Positions 21,115-33,616 are shown, counted from the stretch's first letter. The stretch: 64,000 nt of DNA from Buddleja alternifolia (GCA_019426215.1 CM033396.1:38554503-38618502), one strand, 5' to 3'. Notes: generated by a model from the letters alone, not told the origin. Numbers and translations: made by a program.

Positions 21115-24039
21115 TATAATATAAGAGTTTTCAATTGCCTTTTTCAGGTCCCCACTCTTTATTTGGCCCTTAAAGAATGTAATTTCAAGGGTAAAATCAA
21201 CACTTATTGTAAAATGGCCGAATAATGCTTATTTATTGAAAAATGTTTGAGCGGCCATCCGGATGGGTTGAATTGGTTGAGGGATTCTCAATTCGGTCCA
21301 TTATTTGACGCCGCTCCCCACACGGAGATGATCTTAATTCCTTTGTGAATTCTTCTAAGCCGCAAAGTGAAGTCTCCCAATAATTCAGAGATTTTGTTTG
21401 TTTTGAATGGAGTTCCCATTCGGTAATCTCTGATGGAGCACACCTTAATTAGCGGGTTGAACTGTGCCGAATTTTCGAAGGAAGGACCTATCCCCGCAGT
21501 GGGAGAAGAAAACTTTTGTTCAAGATTTTTTGCCACGAAAAAGGTCACATTAGCAAGTATAAGGGAAGTACTTGCAAATGTAAAATTCCCGAAGAAGTTG
21601 AGTCTCCCACCGGCGATGGTGATAGAAGTTTAAGCATTCTTAGGCAAGGGGGCCGGGACATGGTCAAGGACGACAAGTTGAAGTTGTTGTTGCTATATCT
21701 ACTGGGCTCGGTGTTATTTCACAGTGGAAATGAAAATGCAAAAATAGATTCCACACTAATCCAAATAGTGGAGAATCTAGAGTTTGCAAACTTGTATCCG
21801 TTGGGTCGTCGTTCCTTTGGGTTTCTGATGGAGCACGTGAGAAGTTTGGACATGGCACAGAAGAAGTTGTCCAGAAACCCACAGTGGAAATGTCCCGATT
21901 TCATCATACCTCTGATGGTAAGTCTTTTAATGATGTTTAACTATATTGCAAACCGTGACTTTTATGTTGGGAAATATATAAACTGATGATTTGTTCTTTT
22001 TTCATTTTGTTTAGCTTCTTCCTTTTGAGTGCATGTCCGTCCTGTCACCTGCTATTGGGCAATTGAGGGAGAATGTGAACCACACATTGCCCCAAATGTG
22101 CAAGTGGACGACGAAGCCCAAAGTGAAGAAACAATTTCCGAGTTTTGACCAGTTGCTTAAATTGGCCGTAAACACGAAGGTTGGTATTAACTTTTTGTGC
22201 ACATTATGTTTTTGCAATTAATATGCATAATGGGTTTTCTAATTTATTATATTGTGCTTAAATTTTTAGGATATTTCAAGCATAATAAAGCCCACTTCGG
22301 AGGAACGCACGTCAACAGACATGGAGTTTCCTCTTTGTAATGCGACCAACTCCGTAGGGGACCCGACCACTGATGCGTGGACTGCAATATTGGAGACGGG
22401 GGGTAAAATTATAATTGAAGATATGTACCTCGCTGATGTGGTCGGGAAATGTTCTTCATTCGGATTGAACAGAGTAGAAGACATTAGTGATCCTCAGCCC
22501 GAAAGCGATCCATGTGCCTCATTAGCCATTCTGCCCGACAACATTCCACCTTTTGCCTCCATCCCCCATCCTGAAAGTGCACCTGGTCAATCAAATGAAC
22601 ATAACACTAAGGTTTTCAGATTATTGGGTGAGATTTTGGGAAAAAATTTAGATATGGACTTAAAAGTGGATGCTAGGCTAGGGAGTGTAGAAAATAGACT
22701 AGCCAATGTAGAAAACGGGCTATCAAATGTAGAAAATCAGTTAGCCATTTTTCAGGGATTTCAGAAGGATGATGAACCCGTTTCTGATGTGGCTTCTGAT
22801 GTACGAGTTGATGGTTCCGTCACCCCTTGTGTTCATAATGAGCTGGCTGTTGTGGCTGATGAGGTCGTTGTTGGGGAGGGACAGGTTGCTAATGTCCTAA
22901 TGGATTTGAAACACGAGGAGATCCTGCCTCTCGCTGTTGATCGCGAGCATCCAAAGAGGGAGCGAAAAAAGGGCAGGCTTCTTGTGCCTCCATACACTGA
23001 GTTAGCACCAAATAAGAAGGTAATACAGTCAAAGTTTATTTAATGAATTTAATTTTTGTAAGATATATTTGTCTTTCTTATGCATAATGTTTTATAACTT
23101 CAGACAACCAAAACTGTTATGGAGAAACTGAAGGTGGACATGGATGCGGCTCCCTTGTCATCTTTTCATGAACAAACTGGAAAAAGAAAGATGACTGAAG
23201 AAGAGGAGAAAACTGGCCTTAAAAAGGTCAAGGTGGAGGAGGAAGTTGGTATTGATGAGAAATATTACTTCGAGTCTCTGACCACAAAACAGGAAAGGTG
23301 AGGTTGCAGCGGCATGGCCAAAAACTTGCCGGATGACAAAGTTCTGGTGAGTTTGAATGACCTCAGTGAAACAGTGGGTAGCCTTCGATGTTTGAAACCT
23401 CGAGGATGGCTTGATGAAGAAGTCATTAATTTTTACCTCATGCTATTGACTGAAAGGTAGTTGAGGGAGTCGGAGAGGTACTTGAGGTGCTATTATTTTA
23501 ATACTTTCTTTTACGTAGTATTGAAAAATAATAATAATTTCGAGAAGGTGGAAAAGTGGGTAGATTCAAACTCTTCTCTTGTTGACTGCGATGCAATCTT
23601 TGTCCCCATCCACGATATTCAACATTGGGCTTTAGCTATTATCAACCTGAAGGAAAAAAAATGCAGTATGTTGATTCGCTTGGTCCTCACACGGGTGATA
23701 ATGGAGTTTTTAACTTGTTGAAAAACTACATAGCCCAATACGTGAGCCACAGATTAGGACAAGATTATGATTTGACTGGTTGGGATGACAAGATTGTTAG
23801 TACCATGCCTCGACAGTAAAATAGCAACGACTGCGGTGTGTCCATGCTCAAAAACGTCGACTACATTTGTACTCGAGAATAGTTTAGACCGTTTAAAAAT
23901 TTTAACCAGCGTGACATGCCATATTTTAGAAAGAAGATTGCGTTGGAAATTTTGAACAAGAGAGTTGTTTGAATAATTTTTGTATTATCTTGTAAAAAAT
24001 GTATGAGAATGTTATAAATGGAATTTTATTTTATATGAA

Positions 24040-24435
24040 GCATCTGTTGAGTCCGTTGATTCCGATATTGGATTGTACTGTTGTTGTCTTAAAATTAGTT
24101 GTAGATGCATTGTATGAATATTTGGTATCTGAAATTGCAAATGTTGTTAACGAAAATGTTCAGGATACATTGGATGTTGATGGGGCATATTATTTTGTGC
24201 CTCTCACCGCAGATGAGAAGAGACAGGTTTCAGAATCCATGTCCGATCCCCGTAAGGCCAAATCGTTGATGAGTATAACTTATGGTAAGAAAGAGAAGAA
24301 AATTAGTACAAGCAGCTTGAAACTGTTGAAACCTCGAGGATGGCTTGATGATGAAGTATGTAATTTCTACATCTTGTTATTGGAAAAAAAAAAGTTGAGT
24401 GAGCCAATGAGATACTAATGTAGTAATATCGTTTA
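24040..24435 (+). pseudogene. Second partial ULP1 segment, copy A
   Basis: After the main protease stop comes a paralogous piece: VDGAYYFVPLTADEKRQV, a variable stretch, then LKPRGWLDDEVCNFYILLL. It mirrors the start of the protease domain in the main gene (YYFEPLTTKQER ... LKPRGWLDDEVINFYLML) and then ends. The catalytic His, Asp and Cys parts are missing. The same truncated unit is at 28640-29075, so it predates the tandem duplication. Confidence 0.75.
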
Positions 24436-24675
24436 GATAAGTATGTTGTATTTGTACACATTGACACATGATATATATATTTTGGGGAACACAAATGTCA
24501 ATCAAAACAATTGTAACTACTAATGTATATATTACAATGTTGATCTACTAATGTCTCTAGACAAAGAATCATCACATAAAAAATACAAAATACACAATAT
24601 AAAACAATTGTTTAGAAGGTTAATGGATCTTTCTTACGTTTTGTGGTTTTTCCCTTTTTCTCCACCAGATTGATA

Positions 24676-25187
24676 TCATAGTTTTCGAATCGCTCCATGC
24701 TTTTCCACGCAAGGAGGAGCTTCAACAACATTTGCCTCTATTTCAGCGGGGATGATCCACTTAGACGACTCACTAGGGACGGAGTATATAGTTCTAACAT
24801 AAGCCAAAACCCACGTTTGTTTCAAATAATACTTAGAAATTAAATTAAGAAGGGCATCATCATCTCCTAAACCATTAAATGCTGCAATTGTGTGCGCGCA
24901 CGGGATATGGTCAATGTCAAAAACCCTACAAGTACAGTTTTTTGCTTGCAAGTCAACAAAGAACGTTTCAGTGCCACACTCAACAATGTACTCACCTGTG
25001 CACTTATTTAAGATGTGCGTTTTAAAGTAAGTGGATTGTCTCTTCCTTGCATGCATCGTTCTCTCCACTTCAGAAGTGAGGTTTTGTGACAAGGACCCGG
25101 CTGCAGCTTTGTTATTGTGCTTGTTGAACCACGTAATTATTAACTTCACAATCTCATCCAACAAAAGAATCAACGGGTATGATCTCG
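24676..25187 (-). pseudogene. MULE transposase C-terminus, truncated
   Basis: The minus frame covers only the last 160 residues of the transposase: the end of the core helices, then the SWIM zinc finger (CTCRVFDIDHIPCAHTIAAF) and a short tail. Homology with the full copy at 29318-30454 stops abruptly at 25187, where the sequence becomes unrelated. This is the right-hand breakpoint of the internal duplication. Confidence 0.85.
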
Positions 25188-25829
25188 CAGGTCATCCACC
25201 ACATAAAGCATCATATTCAAGAAAACACTAACCAGGAAATTCAACCTAGATCGTTTGTTTCTTGGGGAGATGAATATATGTCGGATTAATGTTGACGTAG
25301 ATTTATATGATAAGCAGATGCAAACAGTATAAACACACAAGATTTATAAATTTCATATATTAGTATATATAATATTAACTAAGTTCATGCTTGAAAGTTT
25401 TGAGCAATGCTTTCAATGTTTTCTTTTTTTTTTAGGTAAATCATATATGTCGGGATCAACTCCATCAAACTAAACTCCACAAAAAAAAACAAGAAAAGAA
25501 AAGACCAGAAATTAAGAAGTCAATGCTGAAAACTTCCTTACTCCTCTTCTCCATCTCCTTCGGGCCGTTCCTTCTTCTCCTCCATCTCCCCTGGACTCTT
25601 CTTCTCCATCTCCCCTGGACTCTTCTTCTCCATCTCCCCTGAAAATAGATTCAGCTCATCCCACGTCCATGGCCAAAATTTTCTGTTCTCTGTCTTGTTC
25701 CATGCCTCCCTGTGGCTCTTTTTTCTTTCAATCTTCTTCCGCTCTCTTGTCTTTTCTTTCATCCAGTTCATTCCATCCTCTTTCGAGTAGTCATGGTCCT
25801 TTTTTTACCATGAGTAGACAGATCCCTTG
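25188..25829. other. Unique spacer at duplication junction
   Basis: This 640-bp segment separates the two MULE copies and has no counterpart in either. It contains a tandem repeat of about 30 bp (CTTCTTCTCCATCTCCCCTGGA) at 25575-25640, which on the minus strand would read as repeated GEMEKKSP inside a 77-codon Lys/Glu-rich frame (25538-25771). I cannot assign it to a known gene. Confidence 0.5.
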
Positions 25830-28612
25830 AAGAATGAAATTTCAAGGGTAAAATCAACACTTATTGTTAAATGGCCGAAGAATGCTTATTTATTGAAAAA
25901 TGTTTGAGCGACCATCCGGATGGGTTGAACTGGTTGAGGGATTCTCAGTTCGGTCCATTATTTGACGCCGCTCCCCACACGAAGATGATCTTAATTCCTT
26001 TGCGGATTCTTCTAAGCCGCAAAGTGAAGTCTCTCAATAATTCATAGATTTGGTTTGTTTTGAATGGATCTCTGATGGAGCACGCCTTAATTAGCGGGTT
26101 GAACTGTGCCGAATTTTCGAAGGAAGGACTTATCCCCGCAGTGGGAGAAGAAAATTTTTGTTCAACATTTTTTGCCACGAAAAAGGTCACATTAGCTAGT
26201 ATAAGGGAAGTACTTGCAAATGTAAAATTCCCGAAGAAGTTGAGTCTCCCACCGGCGATGCTGATAGAAGTTTAAGCATTCTTAGGCAAGGGGGCCGGGA
26301 CATGGTCAAGGACGACAAGTTGAAGTTGTTGTTGCTATATCTATTGGGCTCGGTGTTATTTACGGTGGAAATGAAAATGCAAAAATAGATTCCACACTAA
26401 TCCAAATAGTGGAGAATCTAGAGTTTGCAAACTTGTATCCGTTGGGTCGTCGGTCTTTTGGGTTTCTGATGGAGCACGTGAGAAATTTGGACATGGCACA
26501 GAAGAAGTTGTCCAGAAACCCACAGTGGAAATGTCCCGGTTTCATCATACCTCTGATGGTAAGTCTTTTAATGATGTTTAACTATATTGCAAACCGTGAC
26601 TTTTATGTTGGGAAATATATAAACTGATGATTTGTTCTTTTTTCATTTTGTTTAGCTTCTTCCTTTTGAGTGCATGTCTGTCCTGTCACCTGCTATTGGG
26701 CAATTGAGGGAGAATGTGAACCCCACATTGCCCCAAATGTGCAAGTGGACGACGAAGCCCAAAGTGAAGACAATTTTCGAGTTTTGACCAATTGCTTAAA
26801 TTGGCCGTAAACACGAAGGTTGGTATTAACTTTTTGTGCACATTATGTTTTTGCAATTAATATGCATAATGGGTTTTCTAATTTATTATATTGTGCTTAA
26901 ATTTTTAGGACATTTCAAGCATAATAAAGCCCACTTTGGAGGAACGCGCGTCAACAGATATGGAGTTTCCTCCTTGTAATGCGACCAACTCCGTAGGGGA
27001 CCCGACCACTGATGCGTGGACTGCAATATTGGAGACGGGGGGTAAAATTATAATTGAAGATATGTACCTCGCTGATGTGGTCGGGAAATGTTTTTCACTC
27101 GGATTGAACAGAGTAGAAGACATTAGTGATTTTCAGCCCGAAAGCGATCCATGTGCCTCATTAGCCATTCGGCCCGACAACATTCCACCTTTTGCCTCCA
27201 TCCCCCATCCTGAAAGTGCACCCGGTCAATCAAATGAACATAACACTGAGGTTTTCAGATTATTGGGTGAGATTTTCGGAAAAAATTTAGATATGGACTC
27301 AAAAGTGGATGCTAGGCTAGGGAGTGTAGAAAATAGATTAGCCAATGTAGAAAATGGGCTATCAAATGTAGAAAATCAGTTAGCCATTTTTCAGAGATTT
27401 CAGAGGGATGATGAACCCGTTTCTGATGTGGCTTCTGATGTACGAGTTGATGGTTCTGTCACCCCTTGTGTTCATAATGAGCTGGCTATTGTGGCTGATG
27501 AGGTCATTGTTAGGGAGGGAGAAGTTGCTAATGTCCTAATGGATTTGAAACACGAGGAGATCCTGCCTCTCGCTGTTGATCGCGAGCATCCAAAGAGGGA
27601 GCCAAGAAAGGGCAGGCTTCTTGTGTCTCCATACACTGAGTTAGCACCAAATAAGAAGGTAATACAGTCAAAATTTATTTAATGAATTTAATTTTAGTAA
27701 GATATATTTGTTTTTCTTATGCATAATGTTTTATAACTTCAGACAACCAAAACTGTTATGGAGAAACTGAAGGTGGACATGGATGCGGCTCCCTTGTCAT
27801 CTTTTCATAAACAAACTGGAAAAAGAAAGATGACTGAAGAAGAGGAGAAAATTGGCCTTAAAAAGGTCAAGGTGGAAGAGGAAGTTAGTATTGATGAGAA
27901 GTATTACTTCGAGCCTCTGACCACAAAACAGGAAAGGCGAGTTTGCAACGGCATGGCCAAAAACTTGTCGGATGACAAAGTACTGGTGAGTTTGAATGAC
28001 CTCAGTGAAACTGTGGGTAGCCTTGGATGTTTGAAACCTCGAGGATGGCTTGATGACGAAGTCATTAATTTTTACCTCATGCTATTGACTGAAAGGTAGT
28101 TGAGGGAGTCGGAGAGGTACTTGAGGTGCTATTATTTTAATACTTTCTTTTACGTAGTATTGGAAAATAATAATAATTTCGAGAAGGTGGAAAAGTGGGT
28201 AGATTCAAACACTTCTCTTGTTGACTGCGATGCAATCTTTGTCCCCATCCACGATAGTCAACATTGGGCTTTAGCTATTATCAACCTGAAGGACAAAAAA
28301 ATGCAGTATGTTGATTCGCTTGGTCCTCACACGGGTGATAATGGAGTTTTTAACTTGTTGAAAAACTACATAGCCCAATACATGAGCCACAAATTAGGAC
28401 AAGATTATGATTTGACTGGTTGGGATGACGAGATTGTTAGTACCATGCCTCGACAGTAAAATAGCAACGACTGCGGTGTTTTCATGCTAAAAAATGTCGA
28501 CTACTTTTGTACTCGAGAATAGTTTAGACCGTTCAAAAATTTTAACCAGCGTGAGATGTCTTATTTTAGAAAGAAGATTGCGTTGGAGATTTTGAACAAG
28601 AGAGTTGTTTGA
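25830..28612 (+). pseudogene. ULP1-like cysteine protease of MULE, copy B
   Basis: Same gene as copy A but without exon 1, because the duplication starts inside exon 2. It keeps the DUF1985-like region, the ENRLANVEN linker (ORF 26936-27682) and the longest intact protease piece: 27758-28099 and 28100-28459. Catalytic His (codon 28262), Asp (28313) and Cys (28472) codons are present. It shares three stops with copy A: TAG 28097, TAA 28457 and TAG 28520. It has private stops near 25866 and 26045. The single stop before NSNDCG replaces the position where C48 proteases carry the oxyanion-hole Gln. Not translatable as one protein. Confidence 0.85.
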
Positions 28613-28639
28613 ATAATTTTTGTATTATCTTGTAAAAAA

Positions 28640-29075
28640 TGTATGAGAATGTTATAAATGGAATTTTATTTTATATGAAGCATCTGTTGAGTCCGTTGAT
28701 TCCGATATTGGATTGTACTGTAGTTGTCTTAAAATTAGTTGTAGATGCATTGTATGAATATTGGTATCTGAAATTGCAAATGTTGTTAACGAAAATGTTC
28801 AGGATACATTGGATGTTGATGGGGCATATTATTTTGTACCTCTCACCGCAGATGAGAAGAGACAGGTTTCAGAATCCATGTCCGATCCCCGTAAGGCCAA
28901 ATCGTTGATGAGTTTAACTTATGGTAAGAAAGAGAAGAAAATTAGTACAAGCAGCTTGAAACTGTTGAAACCTCGAGGATGGCTTGATGATGAAGTATGT
29001 AATTTCTACATCTTGTTATTGAAAAAAAAAGAGTTGAGGGAGCCAATGAGGTACTTATGTAGTAATATCGTTTAG
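28640..29075 (+). pseudogene. Second partial ULP1 segment, copy B
   Basis: Counterpart of 24040-24435, including VDGAYYFVPLTADEKRQV and LKPRGWLDDEVCNFYI. It ends after EPMRYLCSNIV. One T fewer than copy A near 28762 (attTGGtatc against atTGGtatc) changes the upstream frame. It faces the transposase gene tail to tail. Confidence 0.75.
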
Positions 29076-29317
29076 ATAAGTATGTTGTATATGTACACAT
29101 TGACCGATGATATATATATTTTGGGGAACACAAATGTCAATCAAAACAATTGTAACTACTAATGTATATATTACAATGTTGATCTACTAATATCTCTAGA
29201 GAAAGAATCATCACATAAAAAATTACAAAATACACAATATAAAACAATTGTTTAGAAGGTTAATGGATCTTTCACACGTTTTTTGTGGTTTTTCCCTTTT
29301 TCTCCACCAGATTGATA

Positions 29318-32057
29318 TCATAGTTTCTGAATCGCTCCATGCTTTTCCATGCAAGGAGGAACTTCAACAACATTTGCCTCTATTTCAGCGGGGATGATCC
29401 ACTTAGACGACTCACTAGGGACGGAGTATATAGTTCTAACATAAGCCAAAGCCCACATTTGTTTCAAATAATACTTAGAAATTACATTAAGAAGGGCATC
29501 ATCATCCCCTAAAACATTAAATGCTGCAATTGTGTGCGCGCACGGGATATGGTCAATGTCAAAAACCCTGCAAGTACAGTTTTTTGCTTGCAAGTCAACA
29601 AAGAACGTTTCAGTGCCACAGTCAACAATGTACTTACCTGTGCACTTATTTAAGACGCGTGTTTTAAAGTAAGTGGATTGTCTCTTCCTTGCATGCATCG
29701 TTCTCTCCACTTCAGAAGTGAGGTTTTGTGATAAGGACTCGGCTGCAGCTTCGTTACGGTGCTTGTTGAACCACGTAATTATTAATTTCACAATCTCATC
29801 CAACAAAAGAATCAACGGGTATGATCTCGCAGTAGTCAACATGGCATTAATAGACTCCACTCCGTTCGTTGTCATAATATTGTATCGTGAACCATTAGAG
29901 CAACAACGCACCCAATGCTCTTTCACAGCAAGTGTGTCGTTAAGATACTCATGGTACTTAAGATTTGAAACAGGCCGTCTTCTTTCGAGGTCATTAAAGA
30001 GTCTTTCGAATTCGGACTCAGTATATGATTCAGCGCAAACAATAAACTTCGTCACAATGAGGTCCTTTGGCTGCTTCTTTTGCTTAAGGCCCCTACCTGT
30101 AGAAACATAGTTCTTACGATTTTGGGATATATGATAGGTACAGTATCCATTGGAAGACCTTGGGTAAACTTTCTGAACGGCATTTTTAATAAATGCATGC
30201 CTATCAGAAATGATGACCAAATCGTCAGAATTGGGTATGAGATCCCGAAGTTTCTCCAAGAACCAAATCCAATTTTCATCGCATTCTTTACTAACCACGC
30301 CAAACGCAAGTGGATACTGATGTTTATTGCCATCTTCTGCAGTACAAACGAGTAATACTCCATTATACTTGGTCTTCAAATGTGTGCCGTCAATAACAAG
30401 AACTTTTCTCATGGACGCAAAATCTTCAATGCAGGTTCCCAACGCAAAGAACAATGACTAGAAAATGTTATTCGCATCATTATGCAAATGAGTAACCGTG
30501 CCCTCATTCACTTTCTCCAACATATACAAATATCTCGGATGCATCTCATAACTAAGCCCAGGATCACCCCTAATAGAATTTCTAGCAATGTTTCTACCAC
30601 ACCTAGCTTTGTAGTAAGAAACGTCAATGCCCTCCTTATTCATCATTTCCTATATTACCTTTGGAGGTGGTGCGCTTAACTGACATGGGAAAGTATTTAA
30701 AAAAAATCCAGCAACCGCTCCTAAAGAGCATCTTTCACGGCGCTTTAACAATGTAGGGCCACATGTATGGATGTTATTATGAGTTCGCAACGAGAAAAAT
30801 GGGGACCTTCCAATAATTGTCGCACGAATACTCCATTTGCAATCAGGGACTTTACGCTTATATGCCAAGACTTTTTTATTCGACTTAGCTACTAGAACAT
30901 TGAAACATAACTTCAGCGCAGAATTGTTAACCAAGTCTTTCACCTCTTGCTTGCTGGCGAATTCCTGACCAATCACAAGAACTAGACCGTCATCAAAGTT
31001 GAAGGTTACAAGACTCTTTTTGTCATTAGCTTCATCTACGAAATCTGACCGGTGGAAGGGAGCAGAGTGAACTTTGTACGAACATGAGGTGGAAATAAAA
31101 GAAGTGGTTGCATCAGGCCTTGAGTTATCATTTTCAAAAGAGTTGGTTGCATCAGGCTTTTCTCTGCAAGTCTTCTCTGTTATTTGGACCATCCCCGGCC
31201 TTCTCTGTTATTCGGTCTCTTGGGGAAAAAATGTAAGTTTCCTTTTCTTTTTTAGTCTTTTGTTATTCTTTTGTTCTCGCCTGCCATCGCCTCCATTGAT
31301 TCTGCCATCGCCTGTCGTTCAAGCTTATAAATTGAACCAAAATATATTTATATTAAATTAAGGATGTAACTTGAGTCGAGCTTCACGAGCTCGAGCTCGA
31401 GCTTGAGCTTCCCATCAAGCTCTAGCCCACTTAAATAGTACTTAAAAAATTAGTTATAATTTTAAAATTTTAAATTAAAGAATTTTTATTTAGATTTTCC
31501 ACACAGGGAGAAGGACTAGAAAGTGGATTGGGGCTGGATTTACAAGGAGTGGTTGCATCAGGCATTGAGTTCAGATTGTCCACAGAATGATAAGGAGTTA
31601 ATAGTGGATTGGGTTTAGAATGAGAGGCTTTCGATATGGGCGAGAAGGTGGGCTTGCCTAAAACAACACCAGGCAGACTAGGGGCAGATGTATAATCATT
31701 CTCTAACTCCTTTTCAAAACAATACTTCTCATTCTCCATCTCAATCTCAATCTCATTTTCAAACTTGATTTTTTGTCCTTCGACATCATTCATTAAAAGC
31801 TCGACATGCAGAATGCTTCGTCTTTTCGTCACTGGGCATGAGTCCACCAAATAATGCTTAACGTCATTATCGGTCACGATGTATACCGGATTACCAAAGT
31901 TACAAGAGGATGGGATATAACTCACTTTAACTTCATAATTCTTCCATTCAAAAGGAGCAAATTCAAACATGAGATGAAAAAATTCGGAACGTGTCATCGA
32001 CTTTGGATGAACTCTAGTTAGCAGAAAACTTAGCATTTTATAATTATTCCTTGACAA
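29318..32057 (-). pseudogene. MuDR-type MULE transposase
   Basis: Transposase for cut-and-paste movement. From the right: 32057-31470 is an N-terminal region (MSRNNYKMLSFLLTRV, an acidic ENEIEIEMEN tract). 31192-30650 carries the DNA-binding MuDR region (GQEFASKQEVKDLV ... CKWSIRATIIGRSPFFSLRTHNNIHTC). 30646-30458 leads to the catalytic core at 30454-29318, with VIDGTHLKTKYNG, LVIISDRHAFIKNAV and C-terminal SWIM finger CTCRVFDIDHIPCAH. The acidic DDE-type residues in DGTH and SDRH are visible. Two TAG codons (30647-30649 and 30455-30457) are the only breaks across 30650-29318. 31193-31469 has no coding match and includes GAGCTC repeats: an intron or insertion. Likely inactive. Confidence 0.85.
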
Positions 32058-32373
32058 CCATTCACATTGTCAAGCTCCAAAGTCTCCCACTTTCACATTT
32101 CACTCACCATCGTATAAATAGTATATTAAAAAATTGGACATTTTCCAAGAAAAATAAAGAAACACAGTTATTACAAAATACAATTAGTAACGAATGACAT
32201 CAAAATGCTAGTAATTTATGTTATATCGTATTTTCCCCCTTTTTTCAAGTCAACCATTATCTCATATTTAACGAAATCGTTATCAAAAATTGAAACCATC
32301 AATCAAATTAACTTAAAGAGGTAGATCAAATGGATCAAATGCAATATCAAACAAACACTCAAACTTTAAATTT

Positions 32374-32800
32374 CATGAGAGAATCTCTATCGGGCATTTC
32401 GTCGAATAACTTGCCTTCATTCATTATGTAGGCATCTCCATTAATTTTTCAACACACAAATGACAATCCAACTAATGCTACAATCACAAAACCACATGCT
32501 AAGAGCCTAAAAACACCCTTTTCAATGCAAATTAATGAGAGAATCTCTATCAAGCATTTCATCGAACACCTTGTCTACATAATTCATCTCTATCTCCAAC
32601 AAATTCAAACAATCAAACTTTCAACACACAAATGACAATCCAATTAATGCTACAATCACAAAACCACATGCTATGAGCCTAAAAACACCCTCTTCAATGC
32701 AAATTAATGAGAGAATCTCTATCAAGCATTTCGTCGAACACCTTGTTTACATAATTCATCACTATCTCCAACAAATTCAAACAATCAAACTTTTAATCAA
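32374..32800. repeat. Tandem minisatellite, about 172 bp x 2.5
   Basis: Units start at about 32374, 32534 and 32706, each with ATGAGAGAATCTCTATC and CGTCGAA-like words. Two contain ACACACAAATGACAATCCAA and CACAAAACCACATGCTA. The first unit lacks 12 bp and the third is truncated. It lies just upstream of the transposase start, where MULE subterminal repeats are common. Confidence 0.8.
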
Positions 32801-33037
32801 CCAATAAATTCTTAATAACATCATACTCATTTCTCTTACCTCTACGCTGTTGGAATACTACGGGCCCGAATTGGAGATGAACGGGCCTGAATTGGAGGCA
32901 AATACGCTAGAAACGGATACAGGGGTAGAGATTGGAGTATCAAGGTTATTTTAGGTATTGAGTAAATATTGAGTTTCTTTTTATTATTATTAGTATAAAT
33001 AAAAGTAAGGGTAAAATAGGTATATCACTTTCAATAA

Positions 33038-33616
33038 GTGGGAGAAGACTATGAGGGAGGCCTATTCGGAGAATGGAGCCTATGTGTTGAGGACATTGTG
33101 CAATTTAAGCCTATTCTCCTCATTTACCCCCATTTACAACTGCAAATGAACGTAAAGAACTTTTTAATTCAGGTCCGTGGGTTTACGGGCTGCCATGTGA
33201 CCCTGTTACTTTGTCGTGGTTACGATTCTACATTCACTACCAGCAGCTTATTGACTGACACGTGGGTTTTACTAATTGGTTACTTTATCCATTTCCTCCT
33301 TCAACGTAATCGTCAGTTCAAAGTAAACGTCGCTCGATACCGGAGTCTATGGGTCAACATGGCTATGGTAGGGGTGTTTATGCTGCAGTTTCGTTTTTTG
33401 GCTAATTTCAAATCAAATTGTCAAGTGTGGTACAATTTTCTTTTAAAATTGAAACCACGGTTTGTATCACAGTTTGACGCAAATGGTTTGGTGTGGACAG
33501 TTTTGCAAAATTGTTGTCCAGCACTAATGAATGGTGGCTATGGAACTTTATCTTCATTTAGTAATTACAACAATTATTTCTCTATTGTGAAAAACGATGT
33601 GAGTCGTATTATATAA
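33038..33616 (+). other. Unassigned 192-codon open frame
   Basis: The frame begins MGEDYEGGLFGEW and runs into YFSIVKNDVSRII with no stop. I recognise no domain, and the composition is hydrophobic and irregular. The start overlaps the estimated right end of the MULE. TAGGGGTGTTTATGCTGCAG at 33369 resembles the end of a hAT element, and GAAACCACGGTTTG follows. I think a chance frame across transposon debris is more likely than a gene. Confidence 0.25.

Larger units (their letters stand above)
19556..23972 (+). pseudogene. ULP1-like cysteine protease of MULE, copy A
   Basis: Plant MULE ULP1-like proteins combine a DUF1985 region with a C48 SUMO-protease domain. Visible pieces: exon 1 at 19556 (MDAPRRLECSLVTENEP), ending in gtaagt at 19623; exon 2 from about 21148 (VPTLYLALKECNFKGKINTYC); DUF1985-like LLLYLLGSVLF and RRSFGFLMEHVR at 21650-21915; a linker with coiled ENRLANVENGLSNVENQ at 22685-22745; the protease from 23270 (LKPRGWLDEEVINFYLML, catalytic His in QHWAL, Asp in VDSLG, Cys in NDCGV). 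Lesions: stops near 21340 and 23299, a frameshift near 21600, a 1-base deletion in the A run near 23656, and TAG 23458, TAA 23817 and TAG 23880. Non-functional. Confidence 0.85.
19030..33056. mobile_element. Composite ULP1-carrying MULE with internal duplication
   Basis: Plus-strand ULP1 protease pseudogenes converge on a minus-strand MuDR-type transposase, the layout of plant Kaonashi/CUMULE-type MULEs. Sequence 21171-25186 recurs at 25830-29836 at high identity, so the middle of the element is duplicated in tandem. The first copy keeps the left arm (ULP exon 1), and the second keeps the right arm (full transposase). Candidate terminal repeats are degenerate: CCCACTTATT and CTCTGCCCCTATTCGCAT at 19036-19168 against inverted counterparts near 32925-33050. 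Boundaries are estimates. Confidence 0.7.

Noticed and set aside
29673..30110. Plus-strand 145-codon frame
   Set aside because: It is antisense to the MULE transposase core and SWIM finger.
33038..33616. A possible 192-residue membrane-like protein
   Set aside because: No recognisable domain, it starts at the MULE edge and includes hAT-like sequence; listed only as a low-confidence frame.
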